A DNA stretch of 64,000 nt from SIG440 sp045631525 (GCA_045631525.1 JAZQUY010000002.1:1-64000); one strand, 5' to 3'; positions 25,551 through 34,230 are shown, counted from the first letter of the stretch. A program made the numbers and translations. Notes: generated from the letters alone by a model not told the origin.

Positions 25551-28244
25551 ATGGCAGAAGAATTGTCAAAGACATACGATCCCAAAGCAGTTGAGGACCG
25601 TATATACAATAATTGGGTAAATAAAGGCTATTTCCGTGCAAAAGCGGACAAAAACAAAAAGCCTTTTACTATTGTAATTCCACCCCCGAATGTAACCGGT
25701 CAGCTTCATATGGGTCATGCATTCGATGAAACATTGCAGGATATTCTTATTCGTTACAAGAGAATGCAGGGATTTGAAGCTTTGTGGGTTCCAGGGACCG
25801 ACCATGCGGGAATTGCGACACAGATTAAGGTTGAAGCGGAGCTTCGAGAAAAAGAAGGACTTACCCGCTATGATCTTGGCCGTGAGAAGTTTCTTGAACG
25901 CGTTTGGGATTGGAAGGAAAAATACGGCAATCGCATAATCAGTCAGCTCAAAAAGATTGGTTGTTCCTGCGATTGGGACAGAGAACGTTTTACTATGGAC
26001 GAGGGCTGTTCAAAGGCTGTTCGTGAGGTTTTTGTTAACCTTTATGACAAGGGATTGATTTACAGAGGTCCAAGAATCATAAACTGGTGTCCAAACTGTA
26101 TAACAGCTCTTTCGAATGAAGAGGTTGAACATGCAGAACAGGCAGGACATTTCTGGCACATAAAGTACCAGATAAAGGGTACTGATGATTATGTGGTTAT
26201 TGCAACAACACGTCCTGAGACACTTTTTGGTGATACAGCTGTTGCGGTTAATCCCGAAGACGAAAGATATAAGGACCTTGTTGGCAAGATGTTGCTCCTG
26301 CCCCTTACAGACAGGGAGATTCCGGTCATTGCCGATGAATATGTTGACAAGGAATTTGGAACAGGTTGTGTAAAAATTACTCCTGCTCATGACCCAAATG
26401 ACTTTGAAGTAGGCAAACGTCATGACCTTGAAATCATAAAGGTTATGAACGACAATGCAACCATGAATTCATACGCAGGAAAGTATGAAGGTATGGATCG
26501 TTATGAATGCCGCAAGGCAATGATAAAAGATCTCGAAGAAATGGGACTTCTTGTGAAGACGGAAGACCATTCACACAATGTAGGTCAGTGCTATCGTTGC
26601 GGAACAACAATTGAACCAATCGTTTCAGACCAGTGGTTTGTGAAAATGAAACCTCTTGCAGAAGCGGCAATCAAGGCTGTTGCGAGCCGGGAGACAGAGT
26701 TTGTTCCTGAACGCTTCTCCAAGACATATATGAACTGGATGGAAAATGTATATGACTGGTGTATTTCGCGTCAGCTCTGGTGGGGACACAGAATCCCTGC
26801 GTTCTATTGTGATGATTGCGGCGAAATGACCGTTTCAAAAGAGAATATTACTGTTTGCCCCAAGTGCGGAAAACCGGTAAGACAGGAAGATGATGTTCTT
26901 GATACATGGTTCTCATCTGCACTTTGGCCTTTCTCCACTCTGGGTTGGCCCGAAAAGACAGAAGATTACGATTATTTCTATCCTACAAGCACTCTTGTAA
27001 CAGGATACGATATTATTTTCTTCTGGGTATCAAGAATGATTTTCTCAGCGTGTGAACATACCGGAAAGGCGCCTTTCAAGCACGTGTTCATTCATGGTCT
27101 TGTTCGTGACGGGAATGGCGAAAAAATGTCAAAATCCAAGGGCAACGGCGTTGACCCCCTTATGATTATTGATATGTTCGGTGCAGATGCCCTGAGATTT
27201 ACGCTTGTTACAGGTGTTGCACCTGGTAATGATATGAGATTCCCGGTAACTTATGAGCCGCCAGTTGAAAAAGGCAAGAACCCTGATCCTGCAGTCAACA
27301 AGATTGTGGGTGCTCCCGGGGTTGAGGCAAGCAGAAACTTTGCAAACAAAATCTGGAACGCATCACGTTTTGTTATGATGAACCTTTCAATCGACAAGGC
27401 TGAGCTTCCTGCAAAGGACAAGCTTCATATCGAAGACAAATGGATACTTCACAGATATAACGAGCTTGTTCGCGAGGTTACCGAAAACCTTGATAAATAC
27501 GAGCTTGGCATAGCTGTTCAGAAACTTTATGACTTTATCTGGGACGAATTCTGTGACTGGTACATAGAGCTTGTTAAGCCCAGATTCTTTGCAGAGGGTG
27601 AGAGCAACATATCGGCGCAGCAGGTGCTTGCATATGTGCTTTCAAACACACTCAAGCTTCTCCATCCTTTTATGCCGTTTATTACTGAAGAAATCTGGCA
27701 GGCACTTCCCCATAATGGTGAAAGTATTATGATTTCTGAGTGGCCAAAAGTTTCTGCTGAGCTTTCTGACTCCAAAGCAGAGACTGAAATGATTGGCATA
27801 ATGGACGCAATCAAAGGGATAAGAAATGTGAGAAATGAGATGAATGTTCCCCCGTCAAAAAAAGTTAAGCTTTTTGTTATAACGAAAGACGAAGAACTCT
27901 TCTCTCAGGCGGGCGTATTCTTTGAAAAGCTTGCAAGTGCATCAGAAACAGAAATCAAGCAAGATAAAACAGGCGTTCCTGAAAATGCGGTTTCTGTTGT
28001 TACAGCAAGAGCAGAAATTCTTCTTCCTATGGACGAGCTGGTTGACCGCGAAAAAGAAATGGAAAGACTCACCAAGGAAAAGACCAGACTTGAGGGCGAA
28101 ATCAAACGTGCTGAGGGCAAACTTTCAAATAAAGGCTTTACAGACAAGGCTCCGGCAAACGTAGTTGAGGAAGAACGCCAGAAATGTGAAAAGTACAAGG
28201 CTATGCTTGAAAAGGTCATGGAGAGCCTTCAAAAAATGGCATAA
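25551..28244 (+). CDS. valS: valyl-tRNA synthetase
   Basis: A class I synthetase of about 897 residues. The HIGH motif is QLHMGHA, the editing CP1 domain lies at residues 150-380, the KMSKS motif is EKMSKSKGNG (about 525), and a C-terminal coiled-coil arm (REKEMERLTKEKTRLEGE) contacts tRNA. The ATG at 25551 fits the GGAG at 25539-25542; the frame is open slightly further upstream. A terminator follows at 28272-28308. Confidence 0.97.
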   Translation: MAEELSKTYDPKAVEDRIYNNWVNKGYFRAKADKNKKPFTIVIPPPNVTGQLHMGHAFDETLQDILIRYKRMQGFEALWVPGTDHAGIATQIKVEAELREKEGLTRYDLGREKFLERVWDWKEKYGNRIISQLKKIGCSCDWDRERFTMDEGCSKAVREVFVNLYDKGLIYRGPRIINWCPNCITALSNEEVEHAEQAGHFWHIKYQIKGTDDYVVIATTRPETLFGDTAVAVNPEDERYKDLVGKMLLLPLTDREIPVIADEYVDKEFGTGCVKITPAHDPNDFEVGKRHDLEIIKVMNDNATMNSYAGKYEGMDRYECRKAMIKDLEEMGLLVKTEDHSHNVGQCYRCGTTIEPIVSDQWFVKMKPLAEAAIKAVASRETEFVPERFSKTYMNWMENVYDWCISRQLWWGHRIPAFYCDDCGEMTVSKENITVCPKCGKPVRQEDDVLDTWFSSALWPFSTLGWPEKTEDYDYFYPTSTLVTGYDIIFFWVSRMIFSACEHTGKAPFKHVFIHGLVRDGNGEKMSKSKGNGVDPLMIIDMFGADALRFTLVTGVAPGNDMRFPVTYEPPVEKGKNPDPAVNKIVGAPGVEASRNFANKIWNASRFVMMNLSIDKAELPAKDKLHIEDKWILHRYNELVREVTENLDKYELGIAVQKLYDFIWDEFCDWYIELVKPRFFAEGESNISAQQVLAYVLSNTLKLLHPFMPFITEEIWQALPHNGESIMISEWPKVSAELSDSKAETEMIGIMDAIKGIRNVRNEMNVPPSKKVKLFVITKDEELFSQAGVFFEKLASASETEIKQDKTGVPENAVSVVTARAEILLPMDELVDREKEMERLTKEKTRLEGEIKRAEGKLSNKGFTDKAPANVVEEERQKCEKYKAMLEKVMESLQKMA

Positions 28245-28271
28245 AATGGCACTTTAAACCAAATAATAACG

Positions 28272-28308
28272 AATACAGTCGATTGATTCCATCGGCTGTA
28301 TTTTTTTG
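28272..28308 (+). terminator. terminator after valS
   Basis: AATACAGTCGAT (28272-28283) pairs with ATCGGCTGTATT (28291-28302), followed by a T run. It separates the synthetase operon from the sporulation operon. Confidence 0.85.
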
Positions 28309-28342
28309 TCGTTTTTTCGGGGACGAAAGTCCAAAACTCGCA

Positions 28343-28369
28343 AGGAAATATGCATATTGTGTGCGAAAT
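28343..28369 (+). promoter_or_regulatory. possible sigma-H promoter of the spoIIA operon
   Basis: AGGAAAT (28343-28349) and GAAAT (28365-28369) lie 22 bp apart start to start, which is the sigma-H geometry (AGGAWWW, then GAAT). The -10 has one mismatch. In Bacillus this operon is transcribed by sigma-H RNA polymerase with Spo0A. The call rests on motif and context only. Confidence 0.5.
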
Positions 28370-28405
28370 ATAAAAATGGAAGAAATTGTAAAAGGAGGTA
28401 TTGGC

Positions 28406-28726
28406 GTGGATATAAAGCTTGAATGCATAGGTCAGACTTTGGTAGTAAAACTGTCCGGCGAGATAGACCATCACACATCAGGGGATATACGGGATATTTT
28501 GGACAGGGAGATAAGTTCGGGTAATGTCACAAATCTTGTATTTGACTTTGACAGGGTAACTTTTATGGACAGCTCGGGTATTGGAATGATGGTTGGAAGA
28601 TACAAACAGATTTCGGCTTTGGGCGGAAAAGTAATGGTCATAAGGGTGAGCACTCAGCTGGATAAAATATTTGAGATATCCGGACTTAAAAAAATTCTGG
28701 ATTTTGGTAAGGAGAAAATACAATGA
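28406..28726 (+). CDS. spoIIAA: anti-sigma-F factor antagonist SpoIIAA
   Basis: This STAS-domain protein (106 residues) frees sigma-F by binding SpoIIAB in the forespore. The phosphorylatable Ser lies in MDSSGIGMMVGRYK. The GTG at 28406 follows AAAGGAGG at good spacing and gives the usual N-terminus MDIKLECIGQTL; longer readings start before the likely promoter. It is the first gene of spoIIAA-spoIIAB-sigF. Confidence 0.95.
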   Translation: MDIKLECIGQTLVVKLSGEIDHHTSGDIRDILDREISSGNVTNLVFDFDRVTFMDSSGIGMMVGRYKQISALGGKVMVIRVSTQLDKIFEISGLKKILDFGKEKIQ

Positions 28727-28830
28727 ATATATCGGATGCAATAATTTTTTTAGGTGAAGTGAAAAAATCTGCTGCACTGTTTTGGTGCTTTTTCAAAGAG
28801 GGGGTAGTGTCTAAATGGAAAACTATATGA
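28723..28830 (+). CDS. possible 35-residue small protein between spoIIAA and spoIIAB
   Basis: An ATG overlaps the spoIIAA stop (ATGA) and follows AAGGAG at 9 bp, giving a 35-residue frame, MNISDAIIFLGEVKKSAALF and 15 more, that ends inside the start of spoIIAB. In Bacillus this ATGA overlap belongs to spoIIAB itself. It may be a real small protein or only a coupling frame that carries ribosomes to spoIIAB. The evidence is limited to the ribosome site and the overlap. Confidence 0.3.
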   Translation: MNISDAIIFLGEVKKSAALFWCFFKEGVVSKWKTI

Positions 28831-29234
28831 AGCTTGAAGTCCCGGCAAAAAGCTGCAACGAATCTTTTGTTCGTGCCACTGTTGGGGCGTTTTCGGTCCA
28901 GCTTGATATAAGCATTGAGGAGCTTTCTGATATAAAAACTGCGGTATCCGAGGCAGTGACCAATTCTATTGTTCATGGATACGAGAATATGAAGGGCGTT
29001 GTGAAAATCGTCTGCCGAGTTATTGAAAATGTGATGGAGATTGAAATAACCGATTACGGAAAGGGAATTGAGGACATAGGACAAGCCATGCAGCCGCTTT
29101 TCACAACCCAGCCGGATTCTGAAAGAAGCGGTATGGGATTTACTGTTATGGAAACTTTTATGGATGAACTCAGCGTCAAATCTACAGTGGGAGAAGGGAC
29201 TGTGGTGACAATGAAAAAGAAAATAAGAGGTTAA
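28815..29234 (+). CDS. spoIIAB: anti-sigma-F factor / serine kinase SpoIIAB
   Basis: A 139-residue GHKL kinase that binds sigma-F and phosphorylates SpoIIAA. The N box is in AVSEAVTNSIVHGYEN, the G1 box in ITDYGKGIED, and the G2 box in RSGMGFTVMETFMDEL. The PLFTTQPDSERSGMGFT block is nearly identical to the Bacillus protein. It lies 89 bp after spoIIAA rather than overlapping it, which leaves room for the small frame at 28723-28830. Confidence 0.96.
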   Translation: MENYMKLEVPAKSCNESFVRATVGAFSVQLDISIEELSDIKTAVSEAVTNSIVHGYENMKGVVKIVCRVIENVMEIEITDYGKGIEDIGQAMQPLFTTQPDSERSGMGFTVMETFMDELSVKSTVGEGTVVTMKKKIRG

Positions 29235-29238
29235 TGCG

Positions 29239-29982
29239 GTGCAGACAAAAAAATATAATGAAAATATTGAGAGCCTGATTGGAAAAGCAAAAAATGGAGA
29301 TTTGACTGCGCGAAACATAATTGTAGAAGAAAACATAGGACTTGTGAGAAGTGTACTTAAAAGATTTTCAGGGCGAGGTCACGAAACGGAGGACCTCTTT
29401 CAGATTGGCTGCATAGGACTTATAAAGGCAATTGAAAAATTTGACCCTGCCTTCGAGGTGAAGTTTTCCACATATGCTGTGCCTATGATAATAGGCGAAA
29501 TAAAACGTTTCATAAGAGATGACGGAATAATAAAGGTGAGCCGCAGTCTTAAAGAACTTGCACTCCGGGCAATAAGTGTTCAGGAGATAATGAGACGTGA
29601 GGAAAACCGTGAACCCACTGTGAAAGAGTTGGCTGCAAAGCTTGAAGTCAGCGCAGAAGACCTTGCCGCGGCACTAGAAGCGGGGCTTAGGCCTGAATCA
29701 CTTTATGCAGAGCCAAAGGAAGAGGGGAAAGAGGGAAAGGCGCTTATTGAACGTCTTGAAAGCGCAAGAAATTGTGAAAAGGAAATTGTTGACCGCATAC
29801 TTATCGGGGAGCTTTTGGCGGATTTTGATGACCGGGAAAAAAAGATAATAATATACAGATATTTTAAGCAGAAAACTCAGGCGCAGATTGCGACGCAGCT
29901 CGGGATTTCCCAGGTCCAGGTGTCACGGATTGAAAAAAAGGTATTGGCTTTGATGCGTGAAAAAGTGAACAGAGATGGATGA
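29239..29982 (+). CDS. sigF: RNA polymerase sigma-F factor
   Basis: This forespore sigma factor has 247 residues. Region 2 is ENIGLVRSVLKRF ... DLFQIGCIGLIKAIEKFD ... FSTYAVPMIIGEIKRFIRD, and region 4 has the helix-turn-helix KTQAQIATQLGISQVQVSRIEKK. The GTG start is 4 bp after spoIIAB. The family could be sigma-G by sequence alone, but its position behind spoIIAB identifies sigma-F. Confidence 0.96.
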   Translation: MQTKKYNENIESLIGKAKNGDLTARNIIVEENIGLVRSVLKRFSGRGHETEDLFQIGCIGLIKAIEKFDPAFEVKFSTYAVPMIIGEIKRFIRDDGIIKVSRSLKELALRAISVQEIMRREENREPTVKELAAKLEVSAEDLAAALEAGLRPESLYAEPKEEGKEGKALIERLESARNCEKEIVDRILIGELLADFDDREKKIIIYRYFKQKTQAQIATQLGISQVQVSRIEKKVLALMREKVNRDG

Positions 29983-30011
29983 AAATTCCAGACAAATAAA
30001 GGTCTATACTC

Positions 30012-30040
30012 TTGACGAGGCATTGAAATTATGCTAAAAT
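30012..30040 (+). promoter_or_regulatory. sigma-A promoter of the PP2C-like gene
   Basis: TTGACG (30012-30017) and TAAAAT (30035-30040) are 17 bp apart, about 50 bp before the start codon. The gene is therefore not dependent on readthrough from sigF. Confidence 0.75.
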
Positions 30041-30093
30041 AATATGAAACTTTTAATGACTTTAGATCGTTTAATGACATTATGAGGTGCAGT

Positions 30094-31290
30094 ATGAGGT
30101 ATAAGGCTTATGTCGCTACCTATGCGGATGAATCCCAGGAAGTGAACAAGGACAATTTTTTTCTAAACGGCTTTTGCAGAGAGGATGTGCAAGAACTCAC
30201 TTGCTCTGCTGAAAATAAAAATTTCAGGAGCCGAAATCTTTATGCTCTTTCTAGCGGTGCAAAAAATGCTATTAAAGGTGAGGAGGCGGCTTATCTCGCT
30301 ATTGATACGCTGAAAGGGTTTTATGGTGCGGATTTCACAAAGGAAAACCGGACTTATTTTAGCTTTGCCAATTCTGCAGTTAAAAGCCTCATTTTTGAAA
30401 AAAAACAGGATGAGTTTGAAGTTGATATTTCGGTTATTTATATAGGAAATGATGTTGCAACGGTTTACAATATGGGTGATGCCCCTGTCTTTTACTTTAA
30501 AGATGGTTCTCTCAGAAAACTTACCGGGGAAGTGCCAAAGTCAGTTGAAGATGCGAAAAACATCCGCGATGATGAGGGAGAATGGAAAACTGTTCTCGAG
30601 AAGAAAGACACCATTCCCTATATAGGATTTGCCGGTGAAGGCGAAGCTGTTCCACATACATCTGATCCCATAAAGCTTAAAAGTAACGTACTTCTTCTTA
30701 TGTGCAGCAAGTCGGTGATGGATATTCTTGATGAGAATGAAATGATTGCTGTGCTCAAAGATGAAAATATAAAAGTCAAAGATAAAGCCGGGAAGATAAT
30801 AGAATTGGCAATACAAAAAGAACCTAATGGGAATTATACAGTAGAGATTATAGAAGCAAAAAGAGGCATTGCTGTTGGCAATGATGATATCTATTCGCTT
30901 GTCAAGTGCCTGGCGGTTGTTGCAGCGTGCGTGGTTTTTTCTGTTTCGTTTACTTTTGTTGCTGACAGTATAGGTTCTATGATAAATAATATCAAAACCT
31001 TTGTAAGTGACAATATACCAAAGAGAGAAGAGATTGATTCTCCGGTATGGATTCCAAAGGTTGCCCAAGAAGAACCTGAAAAAGAAAAGGTTGAGGAAAA
31101 AGTCGAACAAAAAGAGGCAGAGCCACAGAGGACCCAAGTGACAAAACCAAAACCTGCATCAAAACCTTCAAACAAGGTGCCTGATACATCGTCTTCATCC
31201 ATAAAGAAACCGGTTGAAAGCACAAATCAGGATGCCCCGGTTCAAAAAGAAATGAATACAGATGTTGAACTTCCAATAGATTTTAATTAA
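30094..31290 (+). CDS. degenerate PP2C-like protein with a membrane anchor
   Basis: 398 residues. Residues 1-250 align with PP2C/Stp1 phosphatases: VNKDNFFLNG for the NED motif, MGDAPVFYFKDGSLRKLTGE for GDSR...LT, and LLLMCSKSVMDIL for LLCSDGL. The metal ligands are lost: the usual DGMGG is SGAKN, CSDG is CSKS, and the final EDN is GNY. One membrane helix (LAVVAACVVFSVSFTFVA) follows, then an outer tail rich in Pro, Lys and Glu. It is probably a pseudophosphatase sensor. The ATG at 30094 fits TGAGGTG. Confidence 0.75.
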   Translation: MRYKAYVATYADESQEVNKDNFFLNGFCREDVQELTCSAENKNFRSRNLYALSSGAKNAIKGEEAAYLAIDTLKGFYGADFTKENRTYFSFANSAVKSLIFEKKQDEFEVDISVIYIGNDVATVYNMGDAPVFYFKDGSLRKLTGEVPKSVEDAKNIRDDEGEWKTVLEKKDTIPYIGFAGEGEAVPHTSDPIKLKSNVLLLMCSKSVMDILDENEMIAVLKDENIKVKDKAGKIIELAIQKEPNGNYTVEIIEAKRGIAVGNDDIYSLVKCLAVVAACVVFSVSFTFVADSIGSMINNIKTFVSDNIPKREEIDSPVWIPKVAQEEPEKEKVEEKVEQKEAEPQRTQVTKPKPASKPSNKVPDTSSSSIKKPVESTNQDAPVQKEMNTDVELPIDFN

Positions 31291-31294
31291 CACA

Positions 31295-31338
31295 AAAACA
31301 CATCATTTTTTGAGATTAAAAGTGATGTGTTTTCGTTT
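31295..31338 (+). terminator. terminator after the PP2C-like gene
   Basis: A 15-bp stem, AAAACACATCATTTT with AAAAGTGATGTGTTTT, ends in T residues. Confidence 0.85.
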
Positions 31339-31348
31339 TGAGGTGTTG

Positions 31349-31377
31349 TTGACACTCAGTTTTAAATATGTTAAAAT
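31349..31377 (+). promoter_or_regulatory. sigma-A promoter of the Cys-rich protein-ligA operon
   Basis: TTGACA (31349-31354) and TAAAAT (31372-31377) are 17 bp apart. The predicted start near 31384 rules out translation starts before about 31395. Confidence 0.8.
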
Positions 31378-31402
31378 GTTGGAAATGGGGAGTTGGTGTG
31401 CT

Positions 31403-31651
31403 GTGAGCTATAAATTTTTTGAGAACAGAACTTGCGAATTTTATCCGTGTCACAAAACAGAGAGAATAAACTGCCTTTTTTGCTTTTGCCCACTTTATAA
31501 TACTGAGTGTGGCGGAAATTTCGAACTGATTTTGGGTAACGATGGTAAGAAAATAAAGGATTGCAGCCACTGTGTTGTCCCTCATAGTGAAAAAGGTTAT
31601 GAATACGTGATAGAAAAGCTGAAAGCGGCGCAAACTGAAACAAAAGGGTGA
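31403..31651 (+). CDS. Cys-rich small domain protein
   Basis: 82 residues with seven to eight conserved Cys: YKFFENRTCEFYPCHK, INCLFCFCPLYNTECGGNF and IKDCSHCVVPH. This is the cysteine-rich small domain family (PF04071 type), which in other genomes is often near cobalamin genes, and probably binds metal. The GTG at 31403 is chosen because the promoter at 31349-31377 places the transcript start near 31384 and GGGGAGT lies at the right distance. It is 3 bp before ligA, so both share a transcript. Confidence 0.85.
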   Translation: MSYKFFENRTCEFYPCHKTERINCLFCFCPLYNTECGGNFELILGNDGKKIKDCSHCVVPHSEKGYEYVIEKLKAAQTETKG

Positions 31652-31654
31652 AAA

Positions 31655-33637
31655 ATGATGGATATAAAGCAAGAGATTTTTGAATTGAGAAAAACAATTG
31701 AAGAACATAATCACAACTATTATGTTATGGATAGTCCCACAATTTCAGACTTTGATTATGATGCGCTGATGCAAAGACTTATAAAGCTGGAAGAAGAAAA
31801 CCCTGAGTTTGAAGACGAAAATTCCCCAACCAAGCGGGTTGGTGGTGCCGTGCTCAGTGAGTTTGGTCAGGTGGAGCACCACGTTCCTATGCAGAGCCTT
31901 GGTGATGTTTTTTCGTATGATGAGCTTATGGAATTTGACCAGAGAGTTATTCAGGGACTGGATGGCGAAAAACCACAGTATGTTGTTGAAATGAAGATTG
32001 ACGGACTTTCGGTGTCCCTTGAATATAGAAATGGTCGCTTTGTTCGTGGTGCAACTCGCGGTGACGGAAATGTTGGCGAGGACATAACCGAAAACCTAAA
32101 AACTGTGAAATCTATACCCCTCAAAATTGACTGCGATGCTAAACGCCTTGTCGTTCGAGGTGAGGTATATATGTCGAAGAAAACTTTTGATGAGGTAAAT
32201 GCAGAAAAGCGTTCTTTGGGGGAAGCTCTTTTTGCCAATCCAAGAAATGCGGCGGCGGGGTCGCTTCGGCAGCTTGACAGCAAAATCACCGCAAAACGAA
32301 AGCTTGATATTTTTATATTTAACATACAGGAAATCTCGGATGACAGAATTTCATCACATACAGAAGGTTTTTCCTGGCTTGACGAAATGGGATTTAAGAC
32401 AAGCCCGGTGAGGACGGTTTGTCAGAATATGGATGAGGCATACCTTGAAATTTTAAAGATAGGTGAAAGTCGCAAGGACTTGCCTTTTGATATTGACGGG
32501 GCTGTTGTCAAGGTGGAAAGCCTTGCTCAGCGTGAAATCCTTGGCTCTACATCAAAGGTTCCCAAGTGGGCGATTGCATACAAGTTTCCTGCAGAGCAAC
32601 AGGAAACCACAGTGGAAGACATAATTGTTCAGGTGGGCAGAACCGGGGTTATTACACCAAATGCTGTCCTTACCCCTGTGAAAATAGCGGGGTCTACCGT
32701 GAGCCGTGCGACACTCCACAATGAAGATTTTATCTTAGCAAAGGATTTAAAAATTGGCGACCGTGTTCTTGTGCAAAAGGCGGGGGACATAATTCCCGAG
32801 GTTGTATCGGTTCTCAAGGAAAAGCGAACAGGGGATGAGAAATCATTCAGGATGCCAACCCATTGTCCTGCTTGCGGCGAAGAACTTTTTCGTGAGGAGG
32901 GTGAAGCGGCGCTTCGGTGTACAAGCACGAATTGTCCTGCGCAGAGAATACGCAGTATAATACATTTCGCATCTCGCGGAGCAATGGACATTGATGGACT
33001 TGGCGATGCTGTGGTTGAACAGCTGGTGAACGAAGGGCTTATAAAGACCTCGGCGGACTTATTCTATCTCCAAAAGGACGAACTTGTAAATCTTGAACGC
33101 TTTGCTGAAAAATCTGCGCAGAATTTGATTGATGCCATTGAAAAGGCAAAGGAAAATTTCCTTGACAAGCTTTTGTGTGGGCTTGGAATACGTCTTATTG
33201 GTGCAAAAGGTGCAAAAGCTATTGCCGCGCACTTTGGAAATATTGAAAATATTATGAATGCACAACTAGACGAGGTGCTTTCGATTGATGATGTAGGCGA
33301 AAAAATGGCAGAAAGCCTTGTGTATTATTTTGCAGAACCTGAGACAAAAGAACTCATCGAAAGGATGAAAAACGCTGGTGTCAATATGACAGCGGAAGAA
33401 AAAGTGTCAGGTGGTGTCCTTGAGGGAAAGACTTTTGTCCTCACGGGAACGCTTCCAACCCTAAAACGCCCTGAGGCGCAGAAAATCATTGAGGACAACG
33501 GCGGAAAGGTGTCAGGTTCGGTATCAAAAAAGACCGATTTTGTTGTAGCAGGAGAAGAGGCAGGTAGCAAACTCACAAAAGCCGAAAGCCTTGGGATTAA
33601 AATAATAACGGAAGAAGAACTTCTTGGTATGATTTAA
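31655..33637 (+). CDS. ligA: NAD-dependent DNA ligase
   Basis: This replicative ligase has 660 residues, the standard length. The adenylation Lys is in MKIDGLSVSLEYRNG (about residue 112), followed by an OB fold, a four-Cys zinc finger (CPACGEELF ... CTSTNCPAQ, about 405-430), helix-hairpin-helix repeats and a C-terminal BRCT domain (LEGKTFVLTGTL, from about 590). It shares the promoter at 31349-31377 and ends at a strong terminator. Confidence 0.97.
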   Translation: MMDIKQEIFELRKTIEEHNHNYYVMDSPTISDFDYDALMQRLIKLEEENPEFEDENSPTKRVGGAVLSEFGQVEHHVPMQSLGDVFSYDELMEFDQRVIQGLDGEKPQYVVEMKIDGLSVSLEYRNGRFVRGATRGDGNVGEDITENLKTVKSIPLKIDCDAKRLVVRGEVYMSKKTFDEVNAEKRSLGEALFANPRNAAAGSLRQLDSKITAKRKLDIFIFNIQEISDDRISSHTEGFSWLDEMGFKTSPVRTVCQNMDEAYLEILKIGESRKDLPFDIDGAVVKVESLAQREILGSTSKVPKWAIAYKFPAEQQETTVEDIIVQVGRTGVITPNAVLTPVKIAGSTVSRATLHNEDFILAKDLKIGDRVLVQKAGDIIPEVVSVLKEKRTGDEKSFRMPTHCPACGEELFREEGEAALRCTSTNCPAQRIRSIIHFASRGAMDIDGLGDAVVEQLVNEGLIKTSADLFYLQKDELVNLERFAEKSAQNLIDAIEKAKENFLDKLLCGLGIRLIGAKGAKAIAAHFGNIENIMNAQLDEVLSIDDVGEKMAESLVYYFAEPETKELIERMKNAGVNMTAEEKVSGGVLEGKTFVLTGTLPTLKRPEAQKIIEDNGGKVSGSVSKKTDFVVAGEEAGSKLTKAESLGIKIITEEELLGMI

Positions 33638-33640
33638 AAG

Positions 33641-33675
33641 AAAAGACCACTCATTCAAAGATGAGTGGTCTTTTT
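33641..33675. terminator. bidirectional terminator between ligA and the XRE gene
   Basis: AAAAGACCACTCAT (33641-33654) pairs with ATGAGTGGTCTTTT (33661-33674), followed by T. Both convergent genes can use it. Confidence 0.88.
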
Positions 33676-33679
33676 ATAG

Positions 33680-33904
33680 TTACTTTTGGGGGAAGGGAAG
33701 CTTTTGATTGCTTACGGCACAAATATAATTCATATCAACGTTGTAATATTTTGCTAAGATTATAACGCTTTCAAGAGGAATTCTTATTCTTCGATTTTCA
33801 TAATCAGAATATGTTTTTTGACCTACGTTTAAAAGAGCAGCTATCTGCGATTGATTTTTGTCGTTGTCCTCGCGCAGCTCACGTATTCTTTCAGCTATAT
33901 CCAT
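33680..33904 (-). CDS. XRE-family transcriptional regulator
   Basis: A 74-residue protein that is almost all helix-turn-helix: IRELREDNDKNQSQIAALLNVGQKTYSDYENR is the Cro/CI fold with the recognition helix at about residues 28-38. There is no effector domain. It is divergent from the Cys-rich gene at 34024, and the palindrome at 33959-33981 between them is its probable operator. Confidence 0.88.
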   Translation of the reverse strand: MDIAERIRELREDNDKNQSQIAALLNVGQKTYSDYENRRIRIPLESVIILAKYYNVDMNYICAVSNQKLPFPQK

Positions 33905-33953
33905 AAAATTGCCCCTTTCTTTTAGAAATCATAACATAGAGTGTATACCACTA

Positions 33954-33982
33954 TTGACTTTTAGAGTTATATACTCTAAAAT
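33954..33982 (+). promoter_or_regulatory. promoter with embedded palindromic operator
   Basis: TTGACT (33954-33959) and TAAAAT (33977-33982) are 17 bp apart. The spacer is filled by a perfect 9-bp inverted repeat, TTTTAGAGT / ACTCTAAAA (33959-33981, 5-nt centre). A bound repressor would block polymerase. The XRE protein encoded divergently is the obvious candidate. Confidence 0.75.
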
Positions 33983-34023
33983 GTTATGTAATAAAGGTTT
34001 TTATGTGAAAGGAAATGGTTGCA

Positions 34024-34230
34024 ATGATAATAGATATAACTGGCGTTGAATTGATACCTGGGAATTGTGGGATTGATTGTCTTGGGAATGGAGAGCATAA
34101 GGATACAGAAGGGAATATTATTGAATGTTGTTGTGATGAGTGTGATTATTTAATATGCTGTTTAGAAAGTCACGATGATAGTGACTGTAAAAGATGTATT
34201 TATGAAGATTGTCCCCGCTTTAAAAGATGA
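34024..34230 (+). CDS. small Cys-rich protein of unknown function
   Basis: 68 residues with ten Cys, in clusters ECCCDECDYLICC and CKRCIYEDCPRFKR. The arrangement suggests metal binding, possibly zinc or an iron-sulfur site. The ATG at 34024 is preferred because the GAAAGGA site is too close to the ATG at 34015. It is the only gene behind the operator-controlled promoter at 33954-33982. I recognise no family. Confidence 0.7.
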   Translation: MIIDITGVELIPGNCGIDCLGNGEHKDTEGNIIECCCDECDYLICCLESHDDSDCKRCIYEDCPRFKR

